This document shows, piece after piece, positions 1 through 9,126 of a stretch of DNA of 64,000 nt. Origin of the DNA: Zobellia laminariae. GTDB taxonomy: Bacteria > Bacteroidota > Bacteroidia > Flavobacteriales > Flavobacteriaceae. The stretch is from assembly GCF_009725995.1 (NCBI RefSeq), contig NZ_RCNS01000003.1:744001-808000 (forward strand). The letters run 5' to 3'. Below the pieces are notes generated by a model. That model was not told where the DNA came from and made no database searches. It saw only the letters and a program-made list of their open reading frames with translations. The number at the start of each line of letters is the position of its first letter. The first letter of the stretch is position 1. Both the position numbers and the translations under genes were made by a program.

Positions 1-120
1 TTGTCTGGCCGAAGGCACTTCATAGGTTCGGTCTATTTTAAACTCTTGGGCCGATACCTTTAGGGCTATCATAACGACAAGCAAGAAAGTGCTGATGTTT
101 GTTATTCTTTGTGCTTTCAT
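1..120 (-). CDS. Start of an exported protein (cut by window edge)
   Basis: Only the first 40 codons are in the window. They begin at the ATG at 118-120 and read MKAQRITNISTF, then a hydrophobic stretch ending in VSAQ, a convincing Sec signal peptide with cleavage near residue 24. The mature start EFKIDRTYEVPS is too short for me to assign a family. The gene lies 9 bp downstream of the TonB receptor stop on the same strand, so it is probably cotranscribed with the receptor and the last visible member of the sigma/FecR/receptor cassette. A secreted or periplasmic partner for the imported ligand is an inference from position. Confidence 0.7.
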   Translation of the reverse strand, partial: MKAQRITNISTFLLVVMIALKVSAQEFKIDRTYEVPSARQ

Positions 121-129
121 AACTGCTTT

Positions 130-3100
130 TTACAATTCGTACTTAAGACCTACTGAGCCCCAAAAACCATAACCTTCCGTTTGATGAATTCTGGAGAAAT
201 CCTCATTTGGGTCACCAAAAAACTCGCGTTCGTCCTGATCCGTAATATTATTCACCTGTACAAAGGCAGATAGTTTTTTTGAAATTCGCTGACTTGCGGA
301 AATATCCAAATGAAACTCATCACCAAAATAGAAATCGGTTAGCTCATTGTTGCCCAAATCGATAAGAATAGCATCTCTGTAAACACCGGATGCCGTAAAC
401 GTCAATCCTATTTTGGGATTTTCATAGAACACCCCCAAATTGAAGATATTCTTAGGGCTTTCAAACGGCAAGGTTCTATTCACCACCTCATCATCTACAA
501 TGGTAGAGATTTTTTGTTCCGTGTAGGCATAGGTGTAGTTTGTACTTACCCCAAACCATTTTAAAAATGGAACACCATCGTTCAAAAATTTATGGACTAG
601 AGAAACCTCAACCCCCATAGCCTTTGCACTTTCACCATTTATAGATTGAAATACGGTATATAAATCCCCTTCAAAATCGGTAAAAGAGCGTTGTGTCTGT
701 ATCTGGTTGTCCACAAATTTTCCAAAAAGTCCTACTGTAAAAACACCTAGGTTATTGGAGTACTTCTCAAATATGAAATCAAAATTATTTACTGTGCTCG
801 CTTCCAATTCCGGATTTCTACGGGTGATTCTACGGCTGTCACGGTCAATATTATCCGGCCCTGGAATCAATGCGCTAAAAGGGGGTCTGGTAAAACCGGA
901 ACTATAGGCCAAACGCATTAAGGTATTGTCATCAAAATTATATTTAAACTGTGCGGAGGGCAACAGGTTTGAGTAGGTAAACTCATTAACTGTATTAAAA
1001 TCATCTGCCCTAATAGCCGAGTATTTATTGTTGGTACTTTCAAAACGTAAACCGGTTACCAACGATAGTTTTTCGGTAAGCCCTAAAGAAAGTTTTACAT
1101 ATGTGGCCACTACATTTTCTTCCGCTTCGTAATCGGTGCCGTCTCCCCTATCTTCGTCAATTACAAAAGCATTCAGACCGCCTACCTGAGAAGCTTCAGG
1201 GTCATTTGCACGAATATTAATGAATCCAAAATCGCCTCCGTTTATGGGGAATGGATTCACATCTTCGTCTACATCTAACTGTGAACGTTTTGCATCTGAA
1301 ATTCTGTTTTTATTACGGAACTTGCCCCCAACTTTTAGCTTGTTCTCCATTCCTATCAGCTCAAAAGGAAATTCAACATCTAGCCTACCTTCATAATTTT
1401 TGTCTTCCGTCAAATTATTATCAAACCGTACACGGTTCAAGAACAATTGCGAATCCATATCCGGATTATCCTTCACCCCCAAGTTAGTAAGTTCATCATT
1501 TGAAAGCCCACTGTAATCTACATCTCTACCAAATCTCCAATACGTTCTATAGGGCATTTCCTCTTCGGCCTCCGTATAGCTAAAACGGTATGAAATATCC
1601 ATTGCACTTAAATCGTGATCACCGGATAATTGGTACAATGCGTGCTTTTGATATTCGCCACGGTTACGGGTTTCCCTACTTTCTTGACCATCCGTTACCA
1701 GATAGTCTACCAACCTTCTTATTTCATCATCATCATACACATTGTAGTTGGCCAATAGCTTTAGGCTGTTCTTTTTATCAAACCGAATATCCGGACTGAA
1801 CATAAGCCCATAACGCACACGTCTAACATCATAATCGTTATTCCTTTTTTCCTCAATATTCAAGGAAGTCTCGTCCGTATAGAGATATTGGTTCAACAAG
1901 GAACCCCTATTGGTACGGTAGTAACTTCCTGCCGCAATAAGCCCTAGTTTGTCATTGAAGAAACGCTTGCCAAGTACAGCGGAAAAAGATTGAAGGTCCT
2001 TTCCAAGATCTTCGAACTCCGATTGTTGTTGGTTAAAACCTCCACTGGCCGATACATTTAAAATTGGTTTGTCCGGAGCCTGTTTTAAATTGAAGTTAAC
2101 CGTACCACCAATAGCGTCACCGTCCATTTCCGGGGTAAGGGTTTTATTCACTACAATGGATTCCATTAAATCTGCCTGCAACAAATCCAACCCAACAGCA
2201 CGATCCGTATCCGGGTCTGGACTTGGAATTCTAGAACCGTTCACCTGAACCGCATTGAACCTAGGAGAAAGCCCTCTAATGGACACCAGCTCACCTTCTC
2301 CCTGATCTCTACTTAAGGCAATACCGGGTATCCTTTGTAGTGCCTCGGCAGCATTACGGTCCGCATACTTACTAAATTGTTCATAAGAGACCACATTTTT
2401 GAAGTTCTCCGCATTCTTTTGTTCGTTTAGTGCTTTCGCTTGTCCACGACTCAGGTTACCATACACAATAGTCTCTTCCAAAGCCGTTGCATTTTCTTTA
2501 AGGACAATATTGGCTGATACCGTGGAACCCCCCACTATGGTTACGGGAATTTCAGCATCCATATAACCAATATATTTGGCCTGTAGCGTATATGAGCCTT
2601 CAGGAAGTTCCAACGAATAGGTTCCATCTATATCCGAGGTGGTTCCTCTTCTCGTGCCCAACGCAATTACAGTGGCGTACGGCAGGAAATTCCCGTTTTG
2701 ATCGGTTATGGTACCCGTAGCCCTTCCGTTGGCCAGAAAAGACATTACCATTACTTTTTTGGGAACCGTTTTTTTCTTTTTCTTTAGGATGACGGTGTTC
2801 TGAGCGGTACCGAAAGAAACATCTTGGGGCAGTACATCCATTAAGATGAATTTGATACTTTTATCTACATAAGTGCGACTGATCTTATCTACCAACGATA
2901 CCTTGCTTTTACTATATACAAAGCTGATTTCTGAAACCCATTCTATTTTTTTCAGGAGTTTTTCTACGGTTTCCTCTTCCACCGAAACGGAAACTTTGGT
3001 ATCCAATACCTGAGATACCGAAACCGACCGGGCCGATACATTTACTCCCATTAAAATAACCAGTAGCAGGTGAAATACCCGACTAGGGCAAAAAGTGTGA

Positions 3101-3132
3101 TTGTTCTTTTGTTTACGTCTAATTTTTTTCAT
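130..3132 (-). CDS. TonB-dependent receptor with STN signalling domain
   Basis: This 1000-residue outer-membrane protein should import a siderophore, vitamin or glycan and signal its presence. A signal peptide occupies about residues 1-34. An STN (secretin/TonB short N-terminal) domain spans about 45-115, and a Lys-rich linker follows. A carboxypeptidase-regulatory-like beta sandwich lies at about 135-215 (GTITDQNGNFLPYATV), the plug at about 225-335 (ALQRIPGIALSRDQG, IRGLSPRFN), and the 22-strand barrel fills the rest, ending in the aromatic-rich GFWGSVGLKYEL. The STN domain and the upstream FecR and ECF-sigma genes are the standard parts of a FecA-type transduction cascade. The 29-bp gap to fecR fits one transcript. 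The substrate cannot be read from sequence. The family call is firm. Confidence 0.93.
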   Translation of the reverse strand: MKKIRRKQKNNHTFCPSRVFHLLLVILMGVNVSARSVSVSQVLDTKVSVSVEEETVEKLLKKIEWVSEISFVYSKSKVSLVDKISRTYVDKSIKFILMDVLPQDVSFGTAQNTVILKKKKKTVPKKVMVMSFLANGRATGTITDQNGNFLPYATVIALGTRRGTTSDIDGTYSLELPEGSYTLQAKYIGYMDAEIPVTIVGGSTVSANIVLKENATALEETIVYGNLSRGQAKALNEQKNAENFKNVVSYEQFSKYADRNAAEALQRIPGIALSRDQGEGELVSIRGLSPRFNAVQVNGSRIPSPDPDTDRAVGLDLLQADLMESIVVNKTLTPEMDGDAIGGTVNFNLKQAPDKPILNVSASGGFNQQQSEFEDLGKDLQSFSAVLGKRFFNDKLGLIAAGSYYRTNRGSLLNQYLYTDETSLNIEEKRNNDYDVRRVRYGLMFSPDIRFDKKNSLKLLANYNVYDDDEIRRLVDYLVTDGQESRETRNRGEYQKHALYQLSGDHDLSAMDISYRFSYTEAEEEMPYRTYWRFGRDVDYSGLSNDELTNLGVKDNPDMDSQLFLNRVRFDNNLTEDKNYEGRLDVEFPFELIGMENKLKVGGKFRNKNRISDAKRSQLDVDEDVNPFPINGGDFGFINIRANDPEASQVGGLNAFVIDEDRGDGTDYEAEENVVATYVKLSLGLTEKLSLVTGLRFESTNNKYSAIRADDFNTVNEFTYSNLLPSAQFKYNFDDNTLMRLAYSSGFTRPPFSALIPGPDNIDRDSRRITRRNPELEASTVNNFDFIFEKYSNNLGVFTVGLFGKFVDNQIQTQRSFTDFEGDLYTVFQSINGESAKAMGVEVSLVHKFLNDGVPFLKWFGVSTNYTYAYTEQKISTIVDDEVVNRTLPFESPKNIFNLGVFYENPKIGLTFTASGVYRDAILIDLGNNELTDFYFGDEFHLDISASQRISKKLSAFVQVNNITDQDEREFFGDPNEDFSRIHQTEGYGFWGSVGLKYEL

Positions 3133-3161
3133 TTTTGAAGTGCATTACAATTAAGAATCAT

Positions 3162-4204
3162 TTATTGATTTTTAGCCGGGACGATACTCGTAATATCTCC
3201 CGGTTTTTTTTGACATCCGTTTCCGGATAAGATGATGGTTCTGTTCGCTATAATCTCATATTTGCAATCCAAGGATGCACACAAGATGGTTAGTATGTTA
3301 TTTAGGGGCTCCCCTTTAAAAGAGGCGGTTATAAGGCAGTTGTTTAAATTCTCATTGCTTAAATCAAAGGTTACCTTATAGTATTTGGACAGGTAATTCA
3401 AAACGCTTTTCATAGTACTGTTCTCAAACAAGAACCTGCCTTCTATCCACGCCATTTCATTATCAACATCATTCAATTTGCGCTTGCTTAAACTATTATC
3501 CCCTTGCCGGAAAATTGCTCCATCACCTCTTTCCAATAATAGCAAGGCACTACTTTCGTTGGAACTGACGGAAACCTTGCCGCTTACCACACTAACGGAT
3601 GCGTCCTCTTCATTTCTAGAATGGATATTAAAACTGGTTCCTAAGACTTGGGCCTTAAAATATGGGCCGTCTATTAGAAATGGCCTGTTTTCATTTCTGG
3701 CCACATCAAAAAAAGCTTCGCCCTCAAGCTTTAAAAGCCTTTCTTTTGGGTTGGAGTAGTTATATGAAATTGAAGAGTTTTGGTTCAACCAAACTTGCGT
3801 ACTATCCGGCAGGATAATTTTTAACTTCTCATTGGTTACCGTCTGAAACTCCTTCCACTCACGACCTTCCAGAATACTATTCGTTAAAAAGCAAGTACCT
3901 AGCAGCACTACAATTATTGCGGCAGCTTTTAGTATAAAATTCGATGATTTTGAAAAAGTCCCAGTTTTTGAAATAAGAGAAGAACGCTTATCTATTTTCG
4001 AAAGCAGCTTTTTTTTAGAGACCTTGGTATTAATCTGGAAATCTATAGGTGTGGTAACACCGTTCCATTTCTCTACCGTATCGCTAAAAACTTTCTGGTA
4101 CTTTTCATCACTCTTCAACAAAAAAAGAGTTCATTTATATCTTCTTCAGAGGCTTCGTTGGATAAGTATTTCGTAGCCAGCTCCCAAAATTTATCTTCAA
4201 TCAT
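3162..4204 (-). CDS. FecR-type anti-sigma factor, frameshifted near its start
   Basis: FecR proteins sit in the inner membrane, bind the ECF sigma factor and receive the signal from the STN domain of the receptor. The body is intact: one membrane segment (AAAIIVVLLGTCFL), the FecR domain (LPDSTQVWLNQNSSISY; LEGEAFFDVARNENRPF) and a C-terminal STN-like domain (LNYLSKYYKVTFD). The natural start is the ATG at 4202-4204, reading MIEDKFWELATKYLSNEA. That frame meets a TGA just after a run of seven T (4120-4126 on the plus strand as A). One extra T, two fewer, or a -1 slip on the run restores the frame into LLKSDEKYQKVF. The only later start in the main frame is a TTG at 4121, which would lose 28 residues of the sigma-binding N-terminus. 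It lies between the sigma and receptor genes. Confidence 0.85.
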
Positions 4205-4306
4205 AAGTATTGTCTCGTACACTAGCAAGACAACTTTACGGCAACGGACCTACTATTGAAGCAGTTTACTAAAACGTAAATAAAATGTTATTTGAAGAAC
4301 CGAGAC

Positions 4307-4849
4307 CTACAGCGAATCTTTAATCTTTTTATCCGGAAATTGGTCGTACAGAAATTTTACGGCCAGCACCATTTGATTTTGAACGGTGTGAACGGAAATA
4401 TTCAATATCTCGGCTATTTCCTTGTATTTAAGACCATCCATCCTATTCAACATAAAAATGGTACGTCGCTTAGGTGGCATTCGTGCAATGATTTTTTGAA
4501 TATTTTCTAGCTCTTCCCTGAGAATAATCTTGGACTCTTGGTTCTCTTCATCCACCAAGTAGTCATCATTTTCCAACCAGAGATGGCGTCTACTTGATTT
4601 TTTAAAGTTTAGTGTGGCATTTTTGACGCTGGTGTATAGAAAGGGAAGTAAATGCTTCACCTCATTTTTCTTTCTGTTGTTCCATAGCTTTAGAAAGACA
4701 TCTGAGACCACTTCTTCAGCCGCCTCTTTGTCAACAGAAAATTGCATCGAAAAAAAACAGAGTCGCGGATAATACTTATCGAAAAGAAGTTCAAAAGCTT
4801 CTTCATCGTTATTTCTTATGGCCTGGTATAGTTGGTTGTCTTGCATCAC
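4307..4849 (-). CDS. ECF sigma-70 factor
   Basis: A 180-residue extracytoplasmic-function sigma factor, the normal size. Region 2 lies in the first half (AFELLFDKYYPRLCFFSMQF, then EEVVSDVFLKLW) and region 4 in the second (IIARMPPKRRTIFMLNRMDG, then KEIAEILNISVHTVQNQM as the helix-turn-helix). Start: the first two codons are both Met and either could serve. The gene is followed on the same strand by fecR and the STN-type receptor, so it should be held by that FecR and direct transcription of the receptor when ligand binds. The gap to the fecR ATG is about 100 bp, so the two may be separately transcribed. Confidence 0.93.
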   Translation of the reverse strand: MMQDNQLYQAIRNNDEEAFELLFDKYYPRLCFFSMQFSVDKEAAEEVVSDVFLKLWNNRKKNEVKHLLPFLYTSVKNATLNFKKSSRRHLWLENDDYLVDEENQESKIILREELENIQKIIARMPPKRRTIFMLNRMDGLKYKEIAEILNISVHTVQNQMVLAVKFLYDQFPDKKIKDSL

Positions 4850-5126
4850 AAATAGGAGTGACGAAAGTTATGGGGTTTGAATATACTGTATGAAAAGAAA
4901 AGTTTAATTGTGTGTTAATAATCTAGGTTACACCAATATCACGGCATGTTAGGAGAGGTGATAGCTACATCTTTGTAAGATTATGAATACATCCTGAAAT
5001 CAATGACTAGACTACTCCGCTTTTAATCGTCTAGGTTCTTTATGGGTCAGTTCTTCTTTTCTATGTCTTCACTAAAACACCGGTAAACCTTTTAGGAGTG
5101 AGATAACTGTGTAAAATCATTACAAC

Positions 5127-6461
5127 TCAATCTTGATTCGTTTTTACAAAAAAGCGAAAAATGAGCATACCCAGTAATACGGCCAATATAAACGCCAAAA
5201 GAATAGCAAGCTTTGCCTGATGTACAAACGCTTCATTAGCAAATGCGAGCTCGGCAATAAAAATGGACATGGTAAACCCAATTCCGGCAAAAGCCGCTGC
5301 CCCATAAAATTGTGGCCATTGCACCTTTTCAGGAAGCTTGGCTATTTTTAGGACGGCCGCCAATCTAGCCACTATAGAAATTCCTAAAAATTTACCTAAA
5401 ACCAACCCCAGAACTACACCCACTGAAAGCGGTTCTAGCAACTTACCAAGATTTTCAGTTTCAATAGTCAAACCCGTATTGGCCAGTGCAAACAAGGGCA
5501 ATACAAAGAAGTTTACGAACGGTTGCAGTATTCTCTCAATGGTCTGCAACGGAGGTACCGTTTTTCGTATGGCTTTTCGTAAAATATGTACAAGTTCAAG
5601 CTTGTCATTTTTCATAAAAACCGTCTCGGTGGTACGTATGGTATCAAAAGAATCAATAAGGTTTCTAACGTTCTTTACAAATGTACGTTCCTCAAGGTCA
5701 ACACGTGCCGGTATGGCAATGGCCGTAATAACTCCGGCAATGGTTGCATGAACGCCGGAGAGAAAAAAACCTGTCCATATACCCAATATTCCAATTACCC
5801 CATAAAACAATGGATTTTTAACCCCTACTCGGTTCGCTCCTATCAACACAAAAAACGAGAGAAAGGCCCACAACAAGCTTTCGTAAACAATATGGTCCGT
5901 ATAAAAGAAAGCTATTACCAATACCGCACAAATATCATCTACCACCGCTAATGCAGTCACAAATATTTTTAAAGCGATAGGCACCTTTTTATTTCCCACT
6001 AAAGTTAATAGGATCAATGCAAATACAATATCTGTTGCCATAGGTATACCCCACCCGGCAAAGGTGTCCTGACCATGGTTAATTAACATAAAAACAAGAA
6101 CAGGAAAAATCAATCCGCCCAAGGCGCAAATAATGGGCATCAAAGCCGTTCTTAGACTGGACAGCTCTCCGGCGATAATTTCTCTTTTTATTTCCAGACC
6201 GATGGCAAAAAAGAAAATGGCCATTAGGCCATCATTTACAAATTGGTGTAGCGTGAGACTTAATTCAGCATCGTTCACGCTAAGATTTATACTGTATTCC
6301 CAAAATTCATGAAATTCTGTTGCCCATCCAGAGTTAGCCAAGATCAAAGCAATGACAACTGCCGAGACCATCATTATACCTGATGCTAAATCATCAGAAA
6401 ATAAGGCGGTGATGACACCTTTGAATCTTTCCCAATGTGTTTTGTGTTCTATCTTATCCAT
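5127..6461 (-). CDS. nhaA: Na+/H+ antiporter NhaA (first copy)
   Basis: Inner-membrane antiporter that exports Na+ (or Li+) in exchange for two protons. At 444 residues it is longer than E. coli NhaA (388) and typical of Bacteroidota forms. The family signature FFFAIGLEIKREI is at about 84-95. The transport aspartates of the ion site appear as Asp175-Asp176 in LAVVDDICAV, with the upstream Asp144 in MATDIVFAL. About eleven hydrophobic segments are visible. A hydrophilic insert at about 265-305 (FMKNDKLELVHILRKA) precedes the late helices. It shares strand with the universal stress protein 170 bp upstream, but a hairpin at 6484-6507 separates them. A second NhaA lies at 13117-14436. Confidence 0.95.
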   Translation of the reverse strand: MDKIEHKTHWERFKGVITALFSDDLASGIMMVSAVVIALILANSGWATEFHEFWEYSINLSVNDAELSLTLHQFVNDGLMAIFFFAIGLEIKREIIAGELSSLRTALMPIICALGGLIFPVLVFMLINHGQDTFAGWGIPMATDIVFALILLTLVGNKKVPIALKIFVTALAVVDDICAVLVIAFFYTDHIVYESLLWAFLSFFVLIGANRVGVKNPLFYGVIGILGIWTGFFLSGVHATIAGVITAIAIPARVDLEERTFVKNVRNLIDSFDTIRTTETVFMKNDKLELVHILRKAIRKTVPPLQTIERILQPFVNFFVLPLFALANTGLTIETENLGKLLEPLSVGVVLGLVLGKFLGISIVARLAAVLKIAKLPEKVQWPQFYGAAAFAGIGFTMSIFIAELAFANEAFVHQAKLAILLAFILAVLLGMLIFRFFVKTNQD

Positions 6462-6483
6462 CCATCACTTATATACAACCTTT

Positions 6484-6507
6484 AAAGCTGGTCCTAAAAC
6501 CAGCTTT
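6484..6507 (-). terminator. Hairpin terminator between usp and nhaA
   Basis: A perfect 9-bp inverted repeat, AAAGCTGGT and ACCAGCTTT, with a 6-base loop. It lies just downstream of the universal stress protein gene on the minus strand and just upstream of nhaA. It should end usp transcription, giving nhaA its own promoter. Confidence 0.6.
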
Positions 6508-6632
6508 TATTCTCTTTTATTATTTCAAATGTTATTTGGTAAAGGCATAGAATAAGAGCAACTTCTTCATCAAAAAATTGCGCTATACTTTACCCCGATA
6601 AAAAGACCCAAAAATTCTGGTTTATTACGTTC

Positions 6633-7472
6633 CTATCTAAGTACGAGTAAGGGAATTTGGTTCTCAAAAATCAGTTTTTTTCTCAACCCAGGTTGCAACA
6701 GACGCTCAAATAAACCATGTTCCCTGTACAGGATAGCCATCAAATCAATAGGGTTTTTATCTAGAAACTTAGAAATACCTTCCTCGGTATCATTTTCAAA
6801 GAAAACATGGAAAGAATGCTCTACAGAATTCAGTTCTGTTTTATACTGCTTTAATACATCTTCCGTCTTAAATGCTATTTCTTCTTTATCCGATAATATA
6901 TGTACTAATCGCAGCTTTGCTTTTGTTGATACTACAATTTCCTTTAAAACCGATAAATTCCCGTTGTTTTCGTCATTATCGGTATCCAGGGCAAGGCCTA
7001 TCGTATCCATTTTAAAATGCTTGGAATCTTTTGGCAATGCCAAAACGGAGCATGGTGCCTTTCTGGTGATTTTTTCGCTTTCTGAACCCACAAAAAAGGC
7101 CTCCATACCTGTGGTACTTTCAGAGCCTACAAGAATCAATTCCGCCTTTTCTTCTTCTGCAATTGTACATACTACTTCTGCTTGTGTACCAATTCGCGTT
7201 ATGGCCTTATGGTTTACGGAAAGCGGCAATGTAGATTTGAGAAAATCATCTAGCTTCTCTTTGTGCAATTTCTCTAAAGACACTACATTTTCCGGTGCGG
7301 GATGCATCATTGTAGACATAGTCGCCCCTGCGTTAGGAGCGGAGTTCGCCATATGACTGGATACAAATATAATTTTGGATTCTATTATTTCTGCCAACTT
7401 AACGGCATAGTCAACTGTATTTATAGCCGTGTCGGTAAAATCAATCGGTACAATCAAAGATCTTATTTTCAT
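6633..7472 (-). CDS. Universal stress protein, two tandem Usp domains
   Basis: A 279-residue cytoplasmic protein with two UspA folds. The first (1-149) starts IRSLIVPIDFTDTA and ends with the nucleotide-binding-type segment LILVGSESTTGMEAFFVGSESEKITRKA followed by PCSVLALP. The second (about 153-279) is more divergent (IGLALDTDNDENNG) and ends LMAILYREHG and IPLLVLR. The G-2x-G-9x-G(S/T) ATP motif is recognisable in domain one only. Such proteins help Bacteroidota survive starvation and stress; the ligand is not known here. Monocistronic by position: terminator downstream, 210 bp to the divergent gene upstream. Confidence 0.9.
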   Translation of the reverse strand: MKIRSLIVPIDFTDTAINTVDYAVKLAEIIESKIIFVSSHMANSAPNAGATMSTMMHPAPENVVSLEKLHKEKLDDFLKSTLPLSVNHKAITRIGTQAEVVCTIAEEEKAELILVGSESTTGMEAFFVGSESEKITRKAPCSVLALPKDSKHFKMDTIGLALDTDNDENNGNLSVLKEIVVSTKAKLRLVHILSDKEEIAFKTEDVLKQYKTELNSVEHSFHVFFENDTEEGISKFLDKNPIDLMAILYREHGLFERLLQPGLRKKLIFENQIPLLVLR

Positions 7473-7684
7473 CTGCTTTTTTTATGGATTATGAAAGTGA
7501 TTGCATTCTTATTTCAGTAAAAATTAGGGGCAAATCAGATATAACCATCTTACCACATTGTAAATAACAACCACTATATATTTTCTTATTTTTCAATAAT
7601 ATACTTTTCGCATTAGTCAATTTTTACCTCGAACAATGCAATTCTTGACCCAAAAAAGAAAGCAAGAAAGAACCTTGAGTTTTT

Positions 7685-8179
7685 ATGGTAATTTCACGTA
7701 TTCACCGGGTTATTGGACGGATGGATTCTGAGGAATCTATGAAAACAAAGCACAATAACGTTGATAAATGGGACAGCATGCAAATGCCCACACATTCTAG
7801 TTACGTACCCAAACTGCCCCTTTTAATTTGGGACGGAAAGTGTGGTTTTTGCAAATATTGGGTCACGCGATGGCAGAAAATTACCTCTGACAAGGTTCAA
7901 TATATTCCCTACCAAGATATTCAAGAGCAGATTGACGAAATTCCCGAACAGGCATTCAAACAAGCCGTTCGCATGATAGAAACCAATGGCAAAATATATA
8001 GTGGTGCGCATGCCGCCTATAGAACTTTATATTATTCATCACGTTGGTCCTTTTTACTTTCTTGGTATGAAAAATCAGCTCTATTTAAAGCAATTAATGA
8101 CGCCTCCTACAAGCTTATTGCCCATAACAGACCGGTGCTTTTAAAGTTAACAAAAACATTCTTTGGTAAGAACCCTTAA
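7685..8179 (+). CDS. DCC-family thiol-disulfide oxidoreductase (DUF393)
   Basis: A small protein of the DCC family, named for its Asp-x-x-Cys-x-x-Cys motif. Here it is the segment LIWDGKCGFCKYWVTRW at about residues 48-64, so both cysteines are kept. Later conserved parts are the IETNGKIYSGAHAA strand-turn and a hydrophobic tail. The fold is thioredoxin-like and function is predicted only. The long reading starts MVISRIHRVIGRM; the ATGs at 7721 (MDSEES) and 7739 (MKTKHN) are just as plausible, and the family usually begins close to the motif. It converges on the desuccinylase-like gene, with a shared terminator overlapping its stop codon. Confidence 0.85.
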   Translation: MVISRIHRVIGRMDSEESMKTKHNNVDKWDSMQMPTHSSYVPKLPLLIWDGKCGFCKYWVTRWQKITSDKVQYIPYQDIQEQIDEIPEQAFKQAVRMIETNGKIYSGAHAAYRTLYYSSRWSFLLSWYEKSALFKAINDASYKLIAHNRPVLLKLTKTFFGKNP

Positions 8180-8192
8180 CCAAAGAATGTTT
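8154..8192. terminator. Bidirectional terminator between convergent genes
   Basis: A perfect 14-bp inverted repeat, AAACATTCTTTGGT and ACCAAAGAATGTTT, with an 11-base loop. Its left arm lies inside the last codons of the DCC-protein gene. Read on the minus strand the hairpin is followed by a short T-rich stretch, so it best serves the operon ending at 8221. Confidence 0.75.
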
Positions 8193-8220
8193 CTGATGCA
8201 GTGGATAGCCTATTGTGCAA

Positions 8221-9117
8221 TTACACCTCTTCTACAATAAAAAAACCATCATCTCCCTTAGATTGGTAGAGGGGCATAAAAATATAACCGTTATGCTCGC
8301 TCCTTATTTCTTGTCCGTTTTGAACAGCTAGCAGTTGTCCTTTTTTAATTGGAGAAAAATTCTCGAATCCTGCTACCATTTCAAACTCGTCCGAATCCTT
8401 CAACCCATGACGATAGGTAATTTCAAATGTTTTTTGGTCCGGAGCGTTCTTTTTTGAAAAGTTCTCTACGCATTGCGGATAACCAGACAATAACGTCAAA
8501 TCCAACCCTAAAGCTTCATGTAACGCCAGCCAGATGATACCTTCCTGATTTTCAACTGCGGTCTCATGTTGATGCTGGCCTGCTTCAAAAACAAAACCGG
8601 TCAAACCTGTTCGGCTTAAAAAATGGTCAATATCACCATGAATTAAATCACTAAACCCTTTAATTATATACGTCGGAAAACGATGTGCCCACTCGTTATT
8701 GTCATTTACATCTTGTACGGACACATACGGCAGACTCTCGGAAGATGTGGTATGACAATCTAAAAAATAGCATTTCTCAAAATCTTGACTACGATATTGG
8801 TTCAGCACCTCAATAATCTCATACATTTCGCTATGCTCATGCGAGGTATTAATGTTGTTTTCAATATTTTCTGGACTCCACGTTCTATTCAAATCTTCAT
8901 CAATAAAACGTACGTTTTGTTCAAGAGCTTTTTTGTTTCCCGAGACCCCTACCAAGGTTCCTTTAACCTCTGGCCGGGTCCGCTCTAGCTCTTCAAATAC
9001 CCTTTTTAGAGCAATGACCCCACTGGGCTCATTACCATGAATACCAGCCGTGACAAACAATAAAGGTCCTGGAACTCCTGAGCTATATTCTCCTATAATT
9101 CTCGATAATTCTTTCAT
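8221..9117 (-). CDS. AstE/aspartoacylase-like zinc amidohydrolase (M14 fold)
   Basis: A 298-residue member of the succinylglutamate desuccinylase/aspartoacylase family, which cleaves an acyl-amino acid or similar amide. The zinc ligands are all visible: His27 and Glu30 in GIHGNEPSG and His122 in LDCHTTS. The substrate-binding DEDLNRTW is at about 73-80, and the catalytic Glu178 is in VFEAGQHQHE. A C-terminal beta domain of about 80 residues follows. It is the last gene of a three-gene operon, 9 bp after the ATP-grasp gene. No other arginine-succinyltransferase pathway gene is nearby, so a role in arginine breakdown is unlikely. It more plausibly hydrolyses or matures a product of the ligase next door. 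Confidence 0.88.
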   Translation of the reverse strand: MKELSRIIGEYSSGVPGPLLFVTAGIHGNEPSGVIALKRVFEELERTRPEVKGTLVGVSGNKKALEQNVRFIDEDLNRTWSPENIENNINTSHEHSEMYEIIEVLNQYRSQDFEKCYFLDCHTTSSESLPYVSVQDVNDNNEWAHRFPTYIIKGFSDLIHGDIDHFLSRTGLTGFVFEAGQHQHETAVENQEGIIWLALHEALGLDLTLLSGYPQCVENFSKKNAPDQKTFEITYRHGLKDSDEFEMVAGFENFSPIKKGQLLAVQNGQEIRSEHNGYIFMPLYQSKGDDGFFIVEEV

Positions 9118-9126
9118 AAACTTACT

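Noticed and set aside
1251..1799. Plus-strand reading frames inside the TonB receptor gene
   Set aside because: They are antisense shadows of a conserved gene with no protein-like features.
4966..4980. CATCTTTG resembling a -7 promoter box on the plus strand
   Set aside because: It does not match TAnnTTTG, has no -33 partner and no plus-strand gene follows.
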